From: an uncultured Bacteroidales bacterium
GTDB taxonomy: Bacteria > Bacteroidota > Bacteroidia > Bacteroidales > Muribaculaceae
Reading direction: 5' to 3'
NCBI GenBank assembly: GCA_900539915.1
Contig: UQDU01000056.1
Location: 1-10,092, forward strand
DNA length: 10,092 nt
Positions 1-7,375 of this stretch are shown here, piece by piece; position 1 is the stretch's first letter; each line of letters opens with the position of its first letter. The notes beneath the pieces are model-generated. The model ran no database searches. It had not been told where the DNA came from and saw only the letters and a program-made list of their open reading frames with translations. The translations under genes were made by a program, and so were the position numbers.

Positions 1-55
1 ACAACCCCCACAATCCACCACACCCCAATCTATACGCTTCGTTTTATGCCCTATA
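1..55. repeat. Left copy of a perfect 55-bp terminal inverted repeat
   Basis: Bases 1-55 are the exact reverse complement of bases 10038-10092. The match stops at base 56, where A would need T at 10037 but G is found. Read outward it begins TATAGGGCATAAAACGAAGC and ends in a G-rich stretch. It lies upstream of the panB promoter and encodes nothing recognisable here. It is probably the edge of a repeated element, or a repeat node at which the assembly stopped; 55 is a common final k-mer size in de Bruijn assemblers, so the true repeat may be longer. Confidence 0.95.
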
Positions 56-94
56 AAAACCTCGGCGGAGTGGTGTCATGTCGGGGAAAAGTGG

Positions 95-102
95 TAACTT
101 TG
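95..102 (+). promoter_or_regulatory. Bacteroidota-type -7 box for panB
   Basis: TAACTTTG matches the TAnnTTTG consensus of the Bacteroidota primary sigma factor. A good TTTG -33 box is not visible; the nearest candidate is a weak TGG at 71-73 with a 21-base spacer. The box implies transcription starting near 108-110 and a leader of about 45 bases before the ATG at 154. It also argues against the in-frame ATG at 46 as the start of panB. Confidence 0.55.
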
Positions 103-153
103 ACGATTGAAACACACACTCGTCTTTTTCACGACCAAAATATCAATCGTAAT

Positions 154-975
154 ATGTCGACTAATACTACTGACAACAAACGCAAAGTGACCACAGCGCG
201 GTTTGCCGAGATGAAGGCCCGCGGCGAGAAGATAGCTATGCTGACCGCCTATGACTACTCCATGGCCCGGCTCATCGACGAGGCCGGAGTGGACGCGATA
301 CTCGTGGGCGACAGTGCCTCCAACGTCATGGCCGGCAATGTGACCACGCTCCCTATCACCCTTGACCAGATGATATACCACGCCCAGAGCGTCAGCAAGG
401 GTGTCAACCGCGCACTTGTGGTGTGCGACATGCCTTTCGGTTCCTACCAGGGCAATCCGCTCGAGGCTCTGGCTTCGGCGGTGCGCATAATGAAAGAGAG
501 CGGTGCCGAGGCTGTCAAACTCGAGGGCGGCGAGGAGATACGCGAGTCGATAGAGCGGATACTGAGCGCCGGCATCCCCGTGATGGGACATCTGGGTCTC
601 ACGCCGCAGAGCATCAACAAGTTCGGCACTTACAATGTACGCGCCCGCGCCGAGGCCGAGGCCGAGAAACTGATAGCCGACGCCCATCTGCTCGAACAGC
701 TCGGCTGCTTCGCCCTGGTGCTCGAGAAGATACCGGCCGAGCTGGCCACACGTGTCAGCCGCGAGCTTTCAATCCCTACGATAGGCATCGGTGCCGGAGG
801 CGGCACTGACGGCCAGGTGCTGGTCATGCACGACATGCTCGGCATCAACAAGGGTTTCTCGCCGCGCTTCCTGCGCCGCTACGCCGAGGTGGGCGACATC
901 ATCAACGATGCCGTGGCCCGCTACGTTGGCGATGTCAAGAGCAGCGACTTCCCCAACGAGTCCGAGCAGTATTAA
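154..975 (+). CDS. panB: 3-methyl-2-oxobutanoate hydroxymethyltransferase (PanB)
   Basis: This 273-residue cytoplasmic enzyme transfers a hydroxymethyl group from 5,10-methylene-tetrahydrofolate to 2-oxoisovalerate to make ketopantoate, the first committed step of pantothenate and CoA synthesis. Family signatures run along the whole length: LTAYDYSMA (30-38), VGDS (51-54), VKLEGG (121-126), GHLGLTPQSIN (145-155) and IGIGAGGGTDGQ (210-221). By alignment from memory with the E. coli protein, D53, D92, K122, E124 and E191 match the metal- and substrate-binding residues D45, D84, K112, E114 and E181. I chose ATG 154 because it gives the usual family length (about 264-280) and starts just before the conserved fold. 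An upstream in-frame ATG at 46 would add 36 unrelated residues and run through the promoter. It is first in an apparent operon, 22 bases ahead of the MATE gene. Confidence 0.96.
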   Translation: MSTNTTDNKRKVTTARFAEMKARGEKIAMLTAYDYSMARLIDEAGVDAILVGDSASNVMAGNVTTLPITLDQMIYHAQSVSKGVNRALVVCDMPFGSYQGNPLEALASAVRIMKESGAEAVKLEGGEEIRESIERILSAGIPVMGHLGLTPQSINKFGTYNVRARAEAEAEKLIADAHLLEQLGCFALVLEKIPAELATRVSRELSIPTIGIGAGGGTDGQVLVMHDMLGINKGFSPRFLRRYAEVGDIINDAVARYVGDVKSSDFPNESEQY

Positions 976-997
976 CCCTCCGTCATCTCTCCCCGAT

Positions 998-2362
998 ATG
1001 TCTTTTCCCTTACAACGCTACAAGGCGATACTGTCGCTCGGCTTCCCCATACTCGTGGGGCAGCTGGGCATGATAGTTGTGGGGTTTGCCGACACCACGA
1101 TGGTGGGCCACTACAGCACCAATGCGCTTGCGGCGGCATCGTTTGTCAACAATCTCTTCAACGTGGCCATACTCGCCTGTCTCGGCATGACCATGGGCAT
1201 CACTCCGCTTGCCGGCACCCTCTACTCCCGTAAGCAGTATGGCCGCGTGGGCGAGCTGATACGTAACGCCGTCCCGGTCAACCTCCTGTTCACCCTGCTG
1301 CTGATGGGCGTCATGGCTGTGGTGTATCTCAATCTCCACCGCCTGGGGCAGCCCGAGGAGCTGCTGCCGATAATCCGGCCATACTTCATCATCTATCTGG
1401 TGGGGATGCTCCCGGTCATAGGCTTCAACGTGTGGGCGCAGTGGAGCTACGCCATCAACCGCACACGCATGCCCATGTGGATTATCCTCGGATGCAACGC
1501 CCTCAACATATTTGGCAACTATCTGCTCATCTACGGCAACTGGGGCTTCCCCGAGCTGGGTCTGACAGGTGCCGGCATAGCCACGCTCGTGTCGCGTGTG
1601 GTGTCGGCAGTGGTCATCATCTCGATATTCTTCGTCAGGAAGGAATACAAGGAGTATGCCCGCGGATTCCTCACCTCCGCGTTCAGATGGCCGGTCATCA
1701 GGCGCGTCACCAACACATCGTGGCCTGTGGCGTTGCAGATGACCTTTGAGAGCGGCTCGTTTACGGCTGCCGCGGTGATGGTGGGCTGGATAGGAGCCGT
1801 GGAGCTGGCGTCGTTTCAGGTCATAGTCATCACGGGCACTCTCGGATTCTGCGTGTACTACTCCATGGCTGCCGCCGTGGCCGTCATAGTCAGCAACGAC
1901 GCCGGGCTCGGCAACCGCCGCGGCATGCGCGAGACCGCCTTTTCGGGCTATCACATACTGCTCGCGCTGGCCGTCATGGCGAGCCTGTTTTTCATCTTCG
2001 GCAGCCATCTGCTCATCCGCTTCTTCACCTCCGACCCCAAGGTGGAGGCGTGTGCCCTGACGCTGATATTTCCGCTGGTGCTCTACCAGCTGTGTGACGC
2101 CACGCAGATATGTTTCGCCAACTCTCTGAGAGGCACCTCCCATGTGATGCCTATGGTGGGCATATCGTTTGTCAGCTACGTCATCGTAGGCATCCCTGCC
2201 ACCTACGTCATCGGATTCCCCCTCGGCATGGGTCTCTACGGCATCATACTCAGCTTCTCGGTGAGCCTGTTTGTGGCAGCCGTGCTGTTTTTCTACTATT
2301 TCATGCGCTCCACGCGCCCTGAGAATCCCGCCATTTCCTCCACCTCCCCGTCATCCCTATGA
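998..2362 (+). CDS. MATE family efflux transporter (NorM/DinF-like)
   Basis: The product is a 454-residue inner-membrane exporter of the MATE family, which uses a Na+ or H+ gradient to export cationic drugs or metabolites. The length and the twelve-helix, two-half design fit the family. The N-terminal half opens with FPILVGQLGMIVVGFADTTM (16-35) followed by VGHYST, the usual family start with a conserved D (D32). The second half restarts near residue 242 with a related WPVALQMTFESG segment. The in-frame ATG at 791 lies inside panB and would add 69 non-membrane residues, so ATG 998, directly before the first helix, is the likely start. The gene overlaps namZ by four bases (ATGA), so translation of the two is probably coupled. 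The substrate cannot be told from sequence. Confidence 0.93.
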   Translation: MSFPLQRYKAILSLGFPILVGQLGMIVVGFADTTMVGHYSTNALAAASFVNNLFNVAILACLGMTMGITPLAGTLYSRKQYGRVGELIRNAVPVNLLFTLLLMGVMAVVYLNLHRLGQPEELLPIIRPYFIIYLVGMLPVIGFNVWAQWSYAINRTRMPMWIILGCNALNIFGNYLLIYGNWGFPELGLTGAGIATLVSRVVSAVVIISIFFVRKEYKEYARGFLTSAFRWPVIRRVTNTSWPVALQMTFESGSFTAAAVMVGWIGAVELASFQVIVITGTLGFCVYYSMAAAVAVIVSNDAGLGNRRGMRETAFSGYHILLALAVMASLFFIFGSHLLIRFFTSDPKVEACALTLIFPLVLYQLCDATQICFANSLRGTSHVMPMVGISFVSYVIVGIPATYVIGFPLGMGLYGIILSFSVSLFVAAVLFFYYFMRSTRPENPAISSTSPSSL

Positions 2363-3663
2363 TACGTCTATATGCCATTATAGTAACGGCATTGCTGGCC
2401 CTTGCCTTGTCATGCGCACAGCCGGCCTACGGTGCCGACACACTCCGCCTCGGCAACGAGCGGCCTGAGATATACCTGCCCCTGCTCCGAGGCAAGAAAG
2501 TGGGGCTGCTAAGCAACCATACAGGCATAGACCACGACAGCATACACACTGTCGACAAGCTCCTCGCGGCCGGAATCAACGTGATGACCCTGTTTTCGCC
2601 CGAACATGGCTTCCGCGGCGATGCCGATGCCGGCCAGAAGGTGGGCAACAGCACCGACGCATCCACCGGGCTGCCTGTAGTGTCGCTCTACGGACGGAAA
2701 TCGCTGCCGCTGCCTCAGAGCGTGATGGACAGCGTGGATGTCTTCGTAGTGGACCTTCAGGATGTGGGGCTGCGCTTCTACACCTATTATATAACCATGC
2801 TGCGGCTCATGGAGGAGGCGGCTCGCGGAGGCAAGGAGTTCGTGGTGCTTGACCGCCCCAATCCGTTGGGTATGACCGTCGACGGCCCGGTGCTCGACAT
2901 GTCGCTCAAAAGCGGCGTGGGGGCTTTGCCCATCCCGGTCATCCACGGCATGACCCTTGGCGAACTCGCCAAGATGATAGTGGGCGAGGGGTGGATGAAG
3001 CCGTCATTGCCGCCGCTCGACCTCACTGTGGTGCCCATGGAGGGCTACAACCACTCTATGCGCTTCCAGCTGCTCAACCGTCCGTCGCCCAACCTCAAAA
3101 GCATGCATGCCGTGTATCTCTATCCGTCGACATGCCTGTTCGAAGGCACCGTGATGAGCCTCGGACGCGGCACCGACCATCCGTTTGAGGTCTACGGACA
3201 TCCCGACATGAAGACCGACCCGGAGGTAGATACTCGAAAAATCAAGGATAGACGCGGTGCCGATTCGGAGAAATATTATCTCCATGAACCTACAAAATAT
3301 CTGCCGTCAGGAATACACGGCGATAAGGACGACATAGTCAACTATAGTTTCACCCCGAAACCTATGCCGGGGGCGAAGAATCCACCCCTCTCGGGCGAAG
3401 AATGTTTCGGGCGCAGCCTTAGAGAAGTGCCTGACTCCGCTATAATAGATAATGGCCTTGATTTGTCGTACATCATTGATGCGTATAATAAAATGCCGCG
3501 TAAAAATAATTTCTTCACATCTTTTTTTGACAAGCTGATAGGTAACATAAGTGTGCGTCAGAAGATAACCAAAGGCGAAACGAAGCAGATGATAAGGGAC
3601 TTTTGGAGAAAGGATGTCGAAAAATTCAAGCAGAAGAGGGCAAAGTATCTGCTTTATGACTGA
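2359..3663 (+). CDS. namZ: DUF1343 / NamZ-like exo-beta-N-acetylmuramidase, exported
   Basis: This 434-residue protein belongs to the DUF1343 family (YbbC/NamZ), whose studied members remove N-acetylmuramic acid from the non-reducing end of peptidoglycan fragments. A hydrophobic N-terminal segment (about 5-18) followed by SCAQPAYGAD indicates export, either as a signal peptidase I substrate or as a lipoprotein with a poor lipobox (ALS-C19). Conserved blocks are LLSNHTG (50-56), LFSPEHGFRG (78-87, likely active site), DLQDVGLRFYTY (132-143), LDRPNP (164-169) and GRGTDHPFE (269-277). Residues 329-434 carry the usual C-terminal domain (SFTPKPMPGAKNPPL, near-terminal KYLLY). About 44 residues (285-328) separate GHPDM from YSFTP, where relatives I recall have almost nothing. 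GC also falls sharply from about base 3225 on. The gene overlaps the MATE gene by ATGA. A role in cell-wall sugar recycling fits the family. Confidence 0.9.
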   Translation: MIRLYAIIVTALLALALSCAQPAYGADTLRLGNERPEIYLPLLRGKKVGLLSNHTGIDHDSIHTVDKLLAAGINVMTLFSPEHGFRGDADAGQKVGNSTDASTGLPVVSLYGRKSLPLPQSVMDSVDVFVVDLQDVGLRFYTYYITMLRLMEEAARGGKEFVVLDRPNPLGMTVDGPVLDMSLKSGVGALPIPVIHGMTLGELAKMIVGEGWMKPSLPPLDLTVVPMEGYNHSMRFQLLNRPSPNLKSMHAVYLYPSTCLFEGTVMSLGRGTDHPFEVYGHPDMKTDPEVDTRKIKDRRGADSEKYYLHEPTKYLPSGIHGDKDDIVNYSFTPKPMPGAKNPPLSGEECFGRSLREVPDSAIIDNGLDLSYIIDAYNKMPRKNNFFTSFFDKLIGNISVRQKITKGETKQMIRDFWRKDVEKFKQKRAKYLLYD

Positions 3664-3677
3664 TGGAGTTCTGATGC

Positions 3678-3701
3678 AGTAGGGACATGCCATGGCATCT
3701 C
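3678..3701. repeat. Single half-copy of the palindromic intergenic repeat (locus A, outer)
   Basis: AGTAGGGACATGCCATGGCA is followed by TCTC, giving the 18-base palindrome with one change (G to C at 3699). It starts 14 bases after the namZ stop. Read on the minus strand it continues the homology between locus A and the element at 8559-8706. It could form a stem-loop in the namZ transcript and so may help end or stabilise that message. Confidence 0.75.
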
Positions 3702-3733
3702 CCAATGCTGTTCACTTAAGGAATGCACACATC

Positions 3734-3821
3734 GTAGTAGGGACATGCCATGGCATGTCTGCTGACGCAACACTCTCATTAGCATGACTTTAGGCGACAT
3801 GCCATGGCATGTCCCTACTAC
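3734..3821 (-). repeat. Composite palindromic repeat element, locus A
   Basis: Two perfect 26-bp inverted arms (3734-3759 and 3796-3821) each contain the 18-bp self-complementary core GACATGCCATGGCATGTC (cores at 3742-3759 and 3796-3813). Between them lies one 29-bp unit (3760-3788) that begins TGCTGACGCAACACTC. On the minus strand the first 60 bases match 8559-8618 with four differences. The element encodes nothing recognisable and lies between two operons, like REP/BIME elements or a short non-autonomous mobile element. Confidence 0.85.
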
Positions 3822-3861
3822 ATATGAACGCCATTCAAGCATTTACGCTTGCTTAATTAAA

Positions 3862-3888
3862 CAGCATTGTGGCATCTCCCTACTGCAT
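3862..3888 (+). repeat. Degenerate remnant of the same repeat
   Basis: CAGCATTG, then TGGCATCTCCCTACTGCAT, resembles the reverse complement of the 3678-3710 segment with about ten bases of the palindrome lost. It suggests that locus A expanded and then partly decayed. The rest of 3664-4017 shows no gene. Confidence 0.5.
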
Positions 3889-3958
3889 GAGTTAATCGCA
3901 TTGGGATACCACATGCCGGAGGCGGAGTGTGACTGCACAAGCGACAGATTGGTGTGCA

Positions 3959-3966
3959 TATCTTTG
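3959..3966 (+). promoter_or_regulatory. -7 box for the glsA-glsB operon
   Basis: TATCTTTG is a full match to TAnnTTTG. No clear TTTG or TTG lies 19-21 bases upstream, so the -33 element is weak or absent. The box predicts a start near 3973 and a leader of about 45 bases to the ATG at 4018. Confidence 0.5.
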
Positions 3967-4017
3967 TAGCTGTCGGTTTTTCTCGCTAATTTCGCAGAAA
4001 TTTTTCATAATATCGGA

Positions 4018-4857
4018 ATGAGTACGAAGCAATGGCTGAAAATAGACGTGGATGCGGTGCTGCGCGAGCGGCTGCCACGCTATTACCGCTTCATACCCAA
4101 GATACTGGTGTCGTGGCTGAAACGGGAGATATGCCAGGACGAGATGAACGGCATGCTCAGCCGTGCCGACGGTCTCGAGGGGGCGCAGTTTTGCCGCTCC
4201 GTGCTTGACTATCTGCGTGTAAGCTACGAAATCCAGGGCCAGCAGAATCTGCCCCCGGCAGCCGACCGCAAGGTGACATACGTCAGCAACCATCCGCTCG
4301 GAGGACTGGATGGCATGGCGCTGATAGAGATGGCCTCCGCACGTCACGGCGTGGAGCCGTACTTCGTGGTCAACGACCTGCTGATGGCTGTGGAGCCTCT
4401 GCGCAAGGTGTTCGTGCCGGTCAACACCCACGGACGTCAGAGCCGCCGTGGCACCGCCGGCATCGACGAAGCCTTTGCAAGCGACCGCCCGGTGATAGTG
4501 TTTCCGGCCGGACTGGTGTCACGCAAGGGCAAGGGCGGACGCATCGCCGACCTCAAGTGGCGCAAATCGTTCATCAACCTGAGCGTCAAATACCGCCGCG
4601 ACATCATACCGGTGTATTTCGACGGCACCAACTCGGGCACATTCTACGGGCTGGCGCGGGCGCGAGAGCGTCTCGGCCTCAGATTCAACTTCGAGATGAT
4701 ACGTCTGCCGCGTGAAATCATGCTCAGCCGCGGCAAGAAATACACCATACATATCGGCAAGAGAATACCGGTGGACCGTCTGCAAGGAGGCCGCCGCGCC
4801 GATGACGAGACCCTTGCCGTGCGTAAGATAGTCTATAACCTTAAAAAGGATAACTGA
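4018..4857 (+). CDS. glsA: PlsC-type O-acyltransferase, GlsA/OlsA-like (glycine lipid synthesis)
   Basis: This 279-residue protein belongs to the lysophospholipid acyltransferase superfamily. It shows block I as SNHPLGGLDG (90-99), with catalytic H92 and D98 in the H-x5-D spacing of the OlsA/hemolysin-like branch. VFVPVNTHGRQSRRG (131-145) and VFPAGLVSRKG (161-171) correspond to the later substrate and phosphate-binding blocks. It probably acts at the inner face of the cytoplasmic membrane. The GNAT-type gene 15 bases downstream forms the same pair as the Bacteroides glycine-lipid genes: the downstream enzyme N-acylates glycine with a 3-hydroxy fatty acid, and this one adds a second fatty acid to the hydroxyl. 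The acceptor is inferred from that pairing; an ornithine or other amino-acid lipid is the main alternative. It sits about 50 bases behind its own -7 box. Confidence 0.82.
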   Translation: MSTKQWLKIDVDAVLRERLPRYYRFIPKILVSWLKREICQDEMNGMLSRADGLEGAQFCRSVLDYLRVSYEIQGQQNLPPAADRKVTYVSNHPLGGLDGMALIEMASARHGVEPYFVVNDLLMAVEPLRKVFVPVNTHGRQSRRGTAGIDEAFASDRPVIVFPAGLVSRKGKGGRIADLKWRKSFINLSVKYRRDIIPVYFDGTNSGTFYGLARARERLGLRFNFEMIRLPREIMLSRGKKYTIHIGKRIPVDRLQGGRRADDETLAVRKIVYNLKKDN

Positions 4858-4872
4858 ATTTCATCACACCCC

Positions 4873-5808
4873 ATGCCTACAATGCAACGGATCATAGATC
4901 CCATAGACATAGACCTGATCAAGAGCGAACTCACCCCTGAGCGTTTTCTGCGACACGCCAACAAGGGGGGCAACGACATATACATCGTGGACGGACGCGA
5001 GGCGCCCAACACGATGCGCGAGATAGGCCGTCTGCGCGAGATAGCTTTCCGCTCGGCCGGCGGAGGCACCGGCAAGGATTGCGACATCGACGAGTTTGAC
5101 CTGATGGACCCTCCTTGCATGCAGCTCGTGGTGTGGGATCCCGAAAACGAGCAGATACTCGGCGGCTACCGCTTCATCCGTGGGTGCAACATACGTCAGA
5201 ACCCCGACGGCACTCCGCGCATTGCCACAAGCCACATGTTCAGCTTCTCGGAGCGTTTTCTCTCCGACTACCTCCCTAAGACGCTGGAGCTGGGACGCTC
5301 GTTTGTCAGGCTCGAATACCAGTCGACACGCGCCGGGGTCAAGGCCATCTATGTGCTTGACAACCTCTGGGACGGCTTAGGTGCCCTGACGGTGGTGTAT
5401 CCCGAAATCGAATACCTCTTCGGCAAGGTGACGATGTATCCCAGCTATGACGAGGAGTGCCGTAACATGATACTCTACTTCCTCCACAAGCATTTTCCCG
5501 ACCCTGACCGCCTCGTGACCACAATCAATCCTCTGGAGACCCACATGGATGTGGAGGCGATGAGGCGTCTCTTTCCCAACGACACTTTCAAGGAGGACTA
5601 CAAGGTGCTCAACAAGGCTGTGCGTGACCACGGCTACAACATTCCTCCGCTGGTCAATGCCTATATGGGACTGTCGCCCACGATGCGCATGTTTGGCACT
5701 GCCATCAATGACGAATTCGGCGACGTGGAGGAGAGCGGCATCTTCTTTGCCATCAGCGACATCTTCGAGGAGAAGAAGCAGCGTCACATCTCTACCTACC
5801 ACTCATGA
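4873..5808 (+). CDS. glsB: GNAT-fold N-acyltransferase, GlsB/OlsB-like (glycine lipid synthesis)
   Basis: This 311-residue protein carries an Acetyltransf_5-type GNAT domain at about residues 48-170. It includes MREIGRLREIAFRSAGGGTG (48-67), a DEFDLMD segment (74-80) and a strand-like QLVVWDPENEQILGGYRF (84-101). The family (OlsB, GlsB) transfers a 3-hydroxyacyl chain from acyl carrier protein to the amino group of an amino acid. In Bacteroides the acceptor is glycine, giving a lyso-lipid that the PlsC-type partner completes. The C-terminal half (about 190-311) is conserved in length with Bacteroidota relatives as I remember them, but I cannot assign motifs in it. The stop overlaps the start of the next gene (ATGA at 5805-5808), so the membrane protein behind it is likely translated with it. 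Glycine specificity rests on phylum and gene context. Confidence 0.83.
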   Translation: MPTMQRIIDPIDIDLIKSELTPERFLRHANKGGNDIYIVDGREAPNTMREIGRLREIAFRSAGGGTGKDCDIDEFDLMDPPCMQLVVWDPENEQILGGYRFIRGCNIRQNPDGTPRIATSHMFSFSERFLSDYLPKTLELGRSFVRLEYQSTRAGVKAIYVLDNLWDGLGALTVVYPEIEYLFGKVTMYPSYDEECRNMILYFLHKHFPDPDRLVTTINPLETHMDVEAMRRLFPNDTFKEDYKVLNKAVRDHGYNIPPLVNAYMGLSPTMRMFGTAINDEFGDVEESGIFFAISDIFEEKKQRHISTYHS

Positions 5809-7220
5809 TCCGGAGCGTCGCGACATGGCCGGCATGGATGTACGCCGTCGTGGCGGCATCGCTGGGGCTGACCGCATGCGCGGTGTGGCTGATGCCGTGT
5901 GGCGCGGACGCTTTGCTCTACCTGCTGCTCGTGGCGGTGGGGTTGCTCACCGCGGCGGCCTACCGTGCGATGCCGTGGCGCAACAATGCCGGATGGGTGG
6001 CTCTGATTATATTCTGGACCATGCTCGCCGTAGGTGTCACGGCCAATCTCCACCAGTGGACTGTGGAGCGGTGGTGCACCCTCGAGCATCCGTGGATGCT
6101 CAACCATGACGCCAACGACTTCCGCAACCAGGCCCTGCTCAGGCTCGGTTTGGTGCCCGAGCGTCCCATCTATGATTTGGATTACGCCGTGACCTACGAC
6201 GGTGTGCTGATGGGCTTCATCTGGCTTTTCGGACGGTCGGTGATGTATCCCATCCTCGGCAACATGCTGATGACGCTGCTGTCGCTGGTGATGAGCGGAT
6301 GGCTGGCGGTCAGGCTGATGCCCCACACTGGCCGATACAGCCATGCTGCCAAGGCTTCGGCGGCAATAATCATGACCGGAGCCATAGCCTCGTATCTCAA
6401 CTGCGGCACGGTGCTGATCAAGGACGCTACGCTCAATTTCAGCACCGCCGCGGTGCTGCTGGGGCTGACCGCGCTGTGGAATCCGCCTTCCAAGCCCTGC
6501 CGACGCGCCGTGATGGTCATGCTGATAGTCATAGGCCTCGCCGGCATCACCATAGTGCGCTCTCAGATGCTGCTGATGCTGCTGCCTGCCGTGTTGCTGA
6601 CATGGCGCAGACGCTACTGGCCGTCGGTGCTGGCTGTTGTCGCTCTCGTATTGATTATGTATTTCGGTGTGAGGTCCATGATGACCACCTACGACATCAG
6701 CAGATATGCCGATTCGGAAGCCATGTCATCGTTCTATTTCCAGCAGAGGGAGAGCCACGCGAGTTATCTGGATATGCTGGGTTCATATAGCGACCTCGGT
6801 TTTTGGCAGAAACTGCTCTGGCTGCCCGTATGCTGCGGCGTGCAGTACCTGATACCGCTCCCATGGAACGGCCTTAACGACCTCCCCATGGCCTACACCC
6901 TCGTATATGCCCATCAGGGGTGGGCTTGGTATCTGATAGGGGGCGCGTCGCTCTACTATCTTCTCTTTGCTTCGTGGAGCGGTCTGCGGCACGGGCTTCT
7001 GGAGCGTTATGTCCTGTGGGCTGCGGCCTGTTTTGCCGGCATCGCGTGGATGTTTGGCGGCACCGTGTCAAGGTATGTGCTCCCGTTCATGCCCGTCTAT
7101 GTCGCCGCCTCCGTCTGTGCCGTGCTCTACATGCGCCACCGCCGCAGCTTCCGCCGTTTCTACCTCCTGTATCTCGCCGCCCTCGCCGCCGCCCTCACCG
7201 CCAGCTACCTCCTCAGCTGA
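5805..7220 (+). CDS. Polytopic membrane protein, unrecognised; polymerase/GT-C-like layout
   Basis: I do not recognise this 471-residue protein with confidence. It has roughly ten to twelve hydrophobic segments, the first three at about 10-31, 34-53 and 63-80. A hydrophilic loop (82-132) follows with HDANDF (101-106) and YDLDYAVTYDG (123-133), rich in acidic residues. Other notable spots are KDATLNFS (206-213), VRSQMLLMLLPAVLL (251-265), a large non-membrane stretch at about 291-330, and GTVSRYVLPFMPVY (419-432). Charged pairs set in helices and an R-Y-x-L-P near the end recall Wzy-type O-antigen polymerases and GT-C glycosyltransferases, but this is only a resemblance. The start overlaps glsB by ATGA, so it is probably the third gene of that operon and may act on or move a lipid or glycan. 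Its 3' end overlaps a protein-tail remnant in another frame. Confidence 0.85.
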   Translation: MIRSVATWPAWMYAVVAASLGLTACAVWLMPCGADALLYLLLVAVGLLTAAAYRAMPWRNNAGWVALIIFWTMLAVGVTANLHQWTVERWCTLEHPWMLNHDANDFRNQALLRLGLVPERPIYDLDYAVTYDGVLMGFIWLFGRSVMYPILGNMLMTLLSLVMSGWLAVRLMPHTGRYSHAAKASAAIIMTGAIASYLNCGTVLIKDATLNFSTAAVLLGLTALWNPPSKPCRRAVMVMLIVIGLAGITIVRSQMLLMLLPAVLLTWRRRYWPSVLAVVALVLIMYFGVRSMMTTYDISRYADSEAMSSFYFQQRESHASYLDMLGSYSDLGFWQKLLWLPVCCGVQYLIPLPWNGLNDLPMAYTLVYAHQGWAWYLIGGASLYYLLFASWSGLRHGLLERYVLWAAACFAGIAWMFGGTVSRYVLPFMPVYVAASVCAVLYMRHRRSFRRFYLLYLAALAAALTASYLLS

Positions 7221-7326
7221 CGCCCCGGTGGTGTACTACAACCTCCAGGGCATGCGCGTCGACAACCCGACATCGGGTCTCTATATCCGCCGCCAGGGCA
7301 AGTCGGCCGCCAAAGTGTGGCTGTGA
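7216..7326 (+). pseudogene. 3'-end remnant of a secreted protein (C-terminal tail motif)
   Basis: In a different frame from the membrane-protein gene, and starting at its stop codon, the sequence reads APVVYYNLQGMRVDNPTSG followed by LYIRRQGKSAAKVWL and a TGA. This is the well-known ending of many Bacteroidota exported proteins (YxLQGxxVxxPxxGLYIxxGKxxxKV), normally the last strand pair of a C-terminal sorting or anchoring domain. No upstream part of such a protein is present in this frame: the codons before 7216 are the out-of-frame image of the membrane-protein gene. The likely reading is a deletion that fused the end of one gene to the tail of another. A functional role is unlikely, since nothing would give it a start or signal peptide. 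Confidence 0.75.
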
Positions 7327-7336
7327 GGTCAAAGTG

Positions 7337-7367
7337 TTGCATATTCGGAATTTAAGTGTTAACTTTG
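7337..7367 (+). promoter_or_regulatory. rpsO promoter (TTG - 20 bases - TAACTTTG)
   Basis: TTG at 7337-7339 and TAACTTTG at 7360-7367 are separated by 20 bases, a good match to the Bacteroidota -33/-7 pair and the best promoter in the window. Transcription would begin around 7373, giving a leader of about 90 bases before rpsO. The promoter starts eleven bases after the tail remnant ends. Confidence 0.75.
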
Positions 7368-7375
7368 CAGCGGAT

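Noticed and set aside
46..153. N-terminal extension of PanB from ATG 46
   Set aside because: The added 36 residues have no counterpart in the family, the region holds the -7 box, and part of it belongs to the terminal repeat.
76..687. A 203-codon minus-strand frame opposite panB
   Set aside because: It covers both the panB promoter and its coding region and shows no recognisable domain; it is a by-product of the sense codon pattern.
1010..2143. A 377-codon open frame on the minus strand opposite the MATE gene
   Set aside because: It lies wholly antisense to a well-supported membrane-protein gene, its product is rich in H, E, G and R without any family signature, and GC-rich codon bias in the sense gene readily leaves the opposite frame open.
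3664..3842. Short reading frames on either strand across the repeats at locus A
   Set aside because: They consist of translated palindromes (such as CHGMS), lack any known start context and exist only because the repeat happens to be free of stops.
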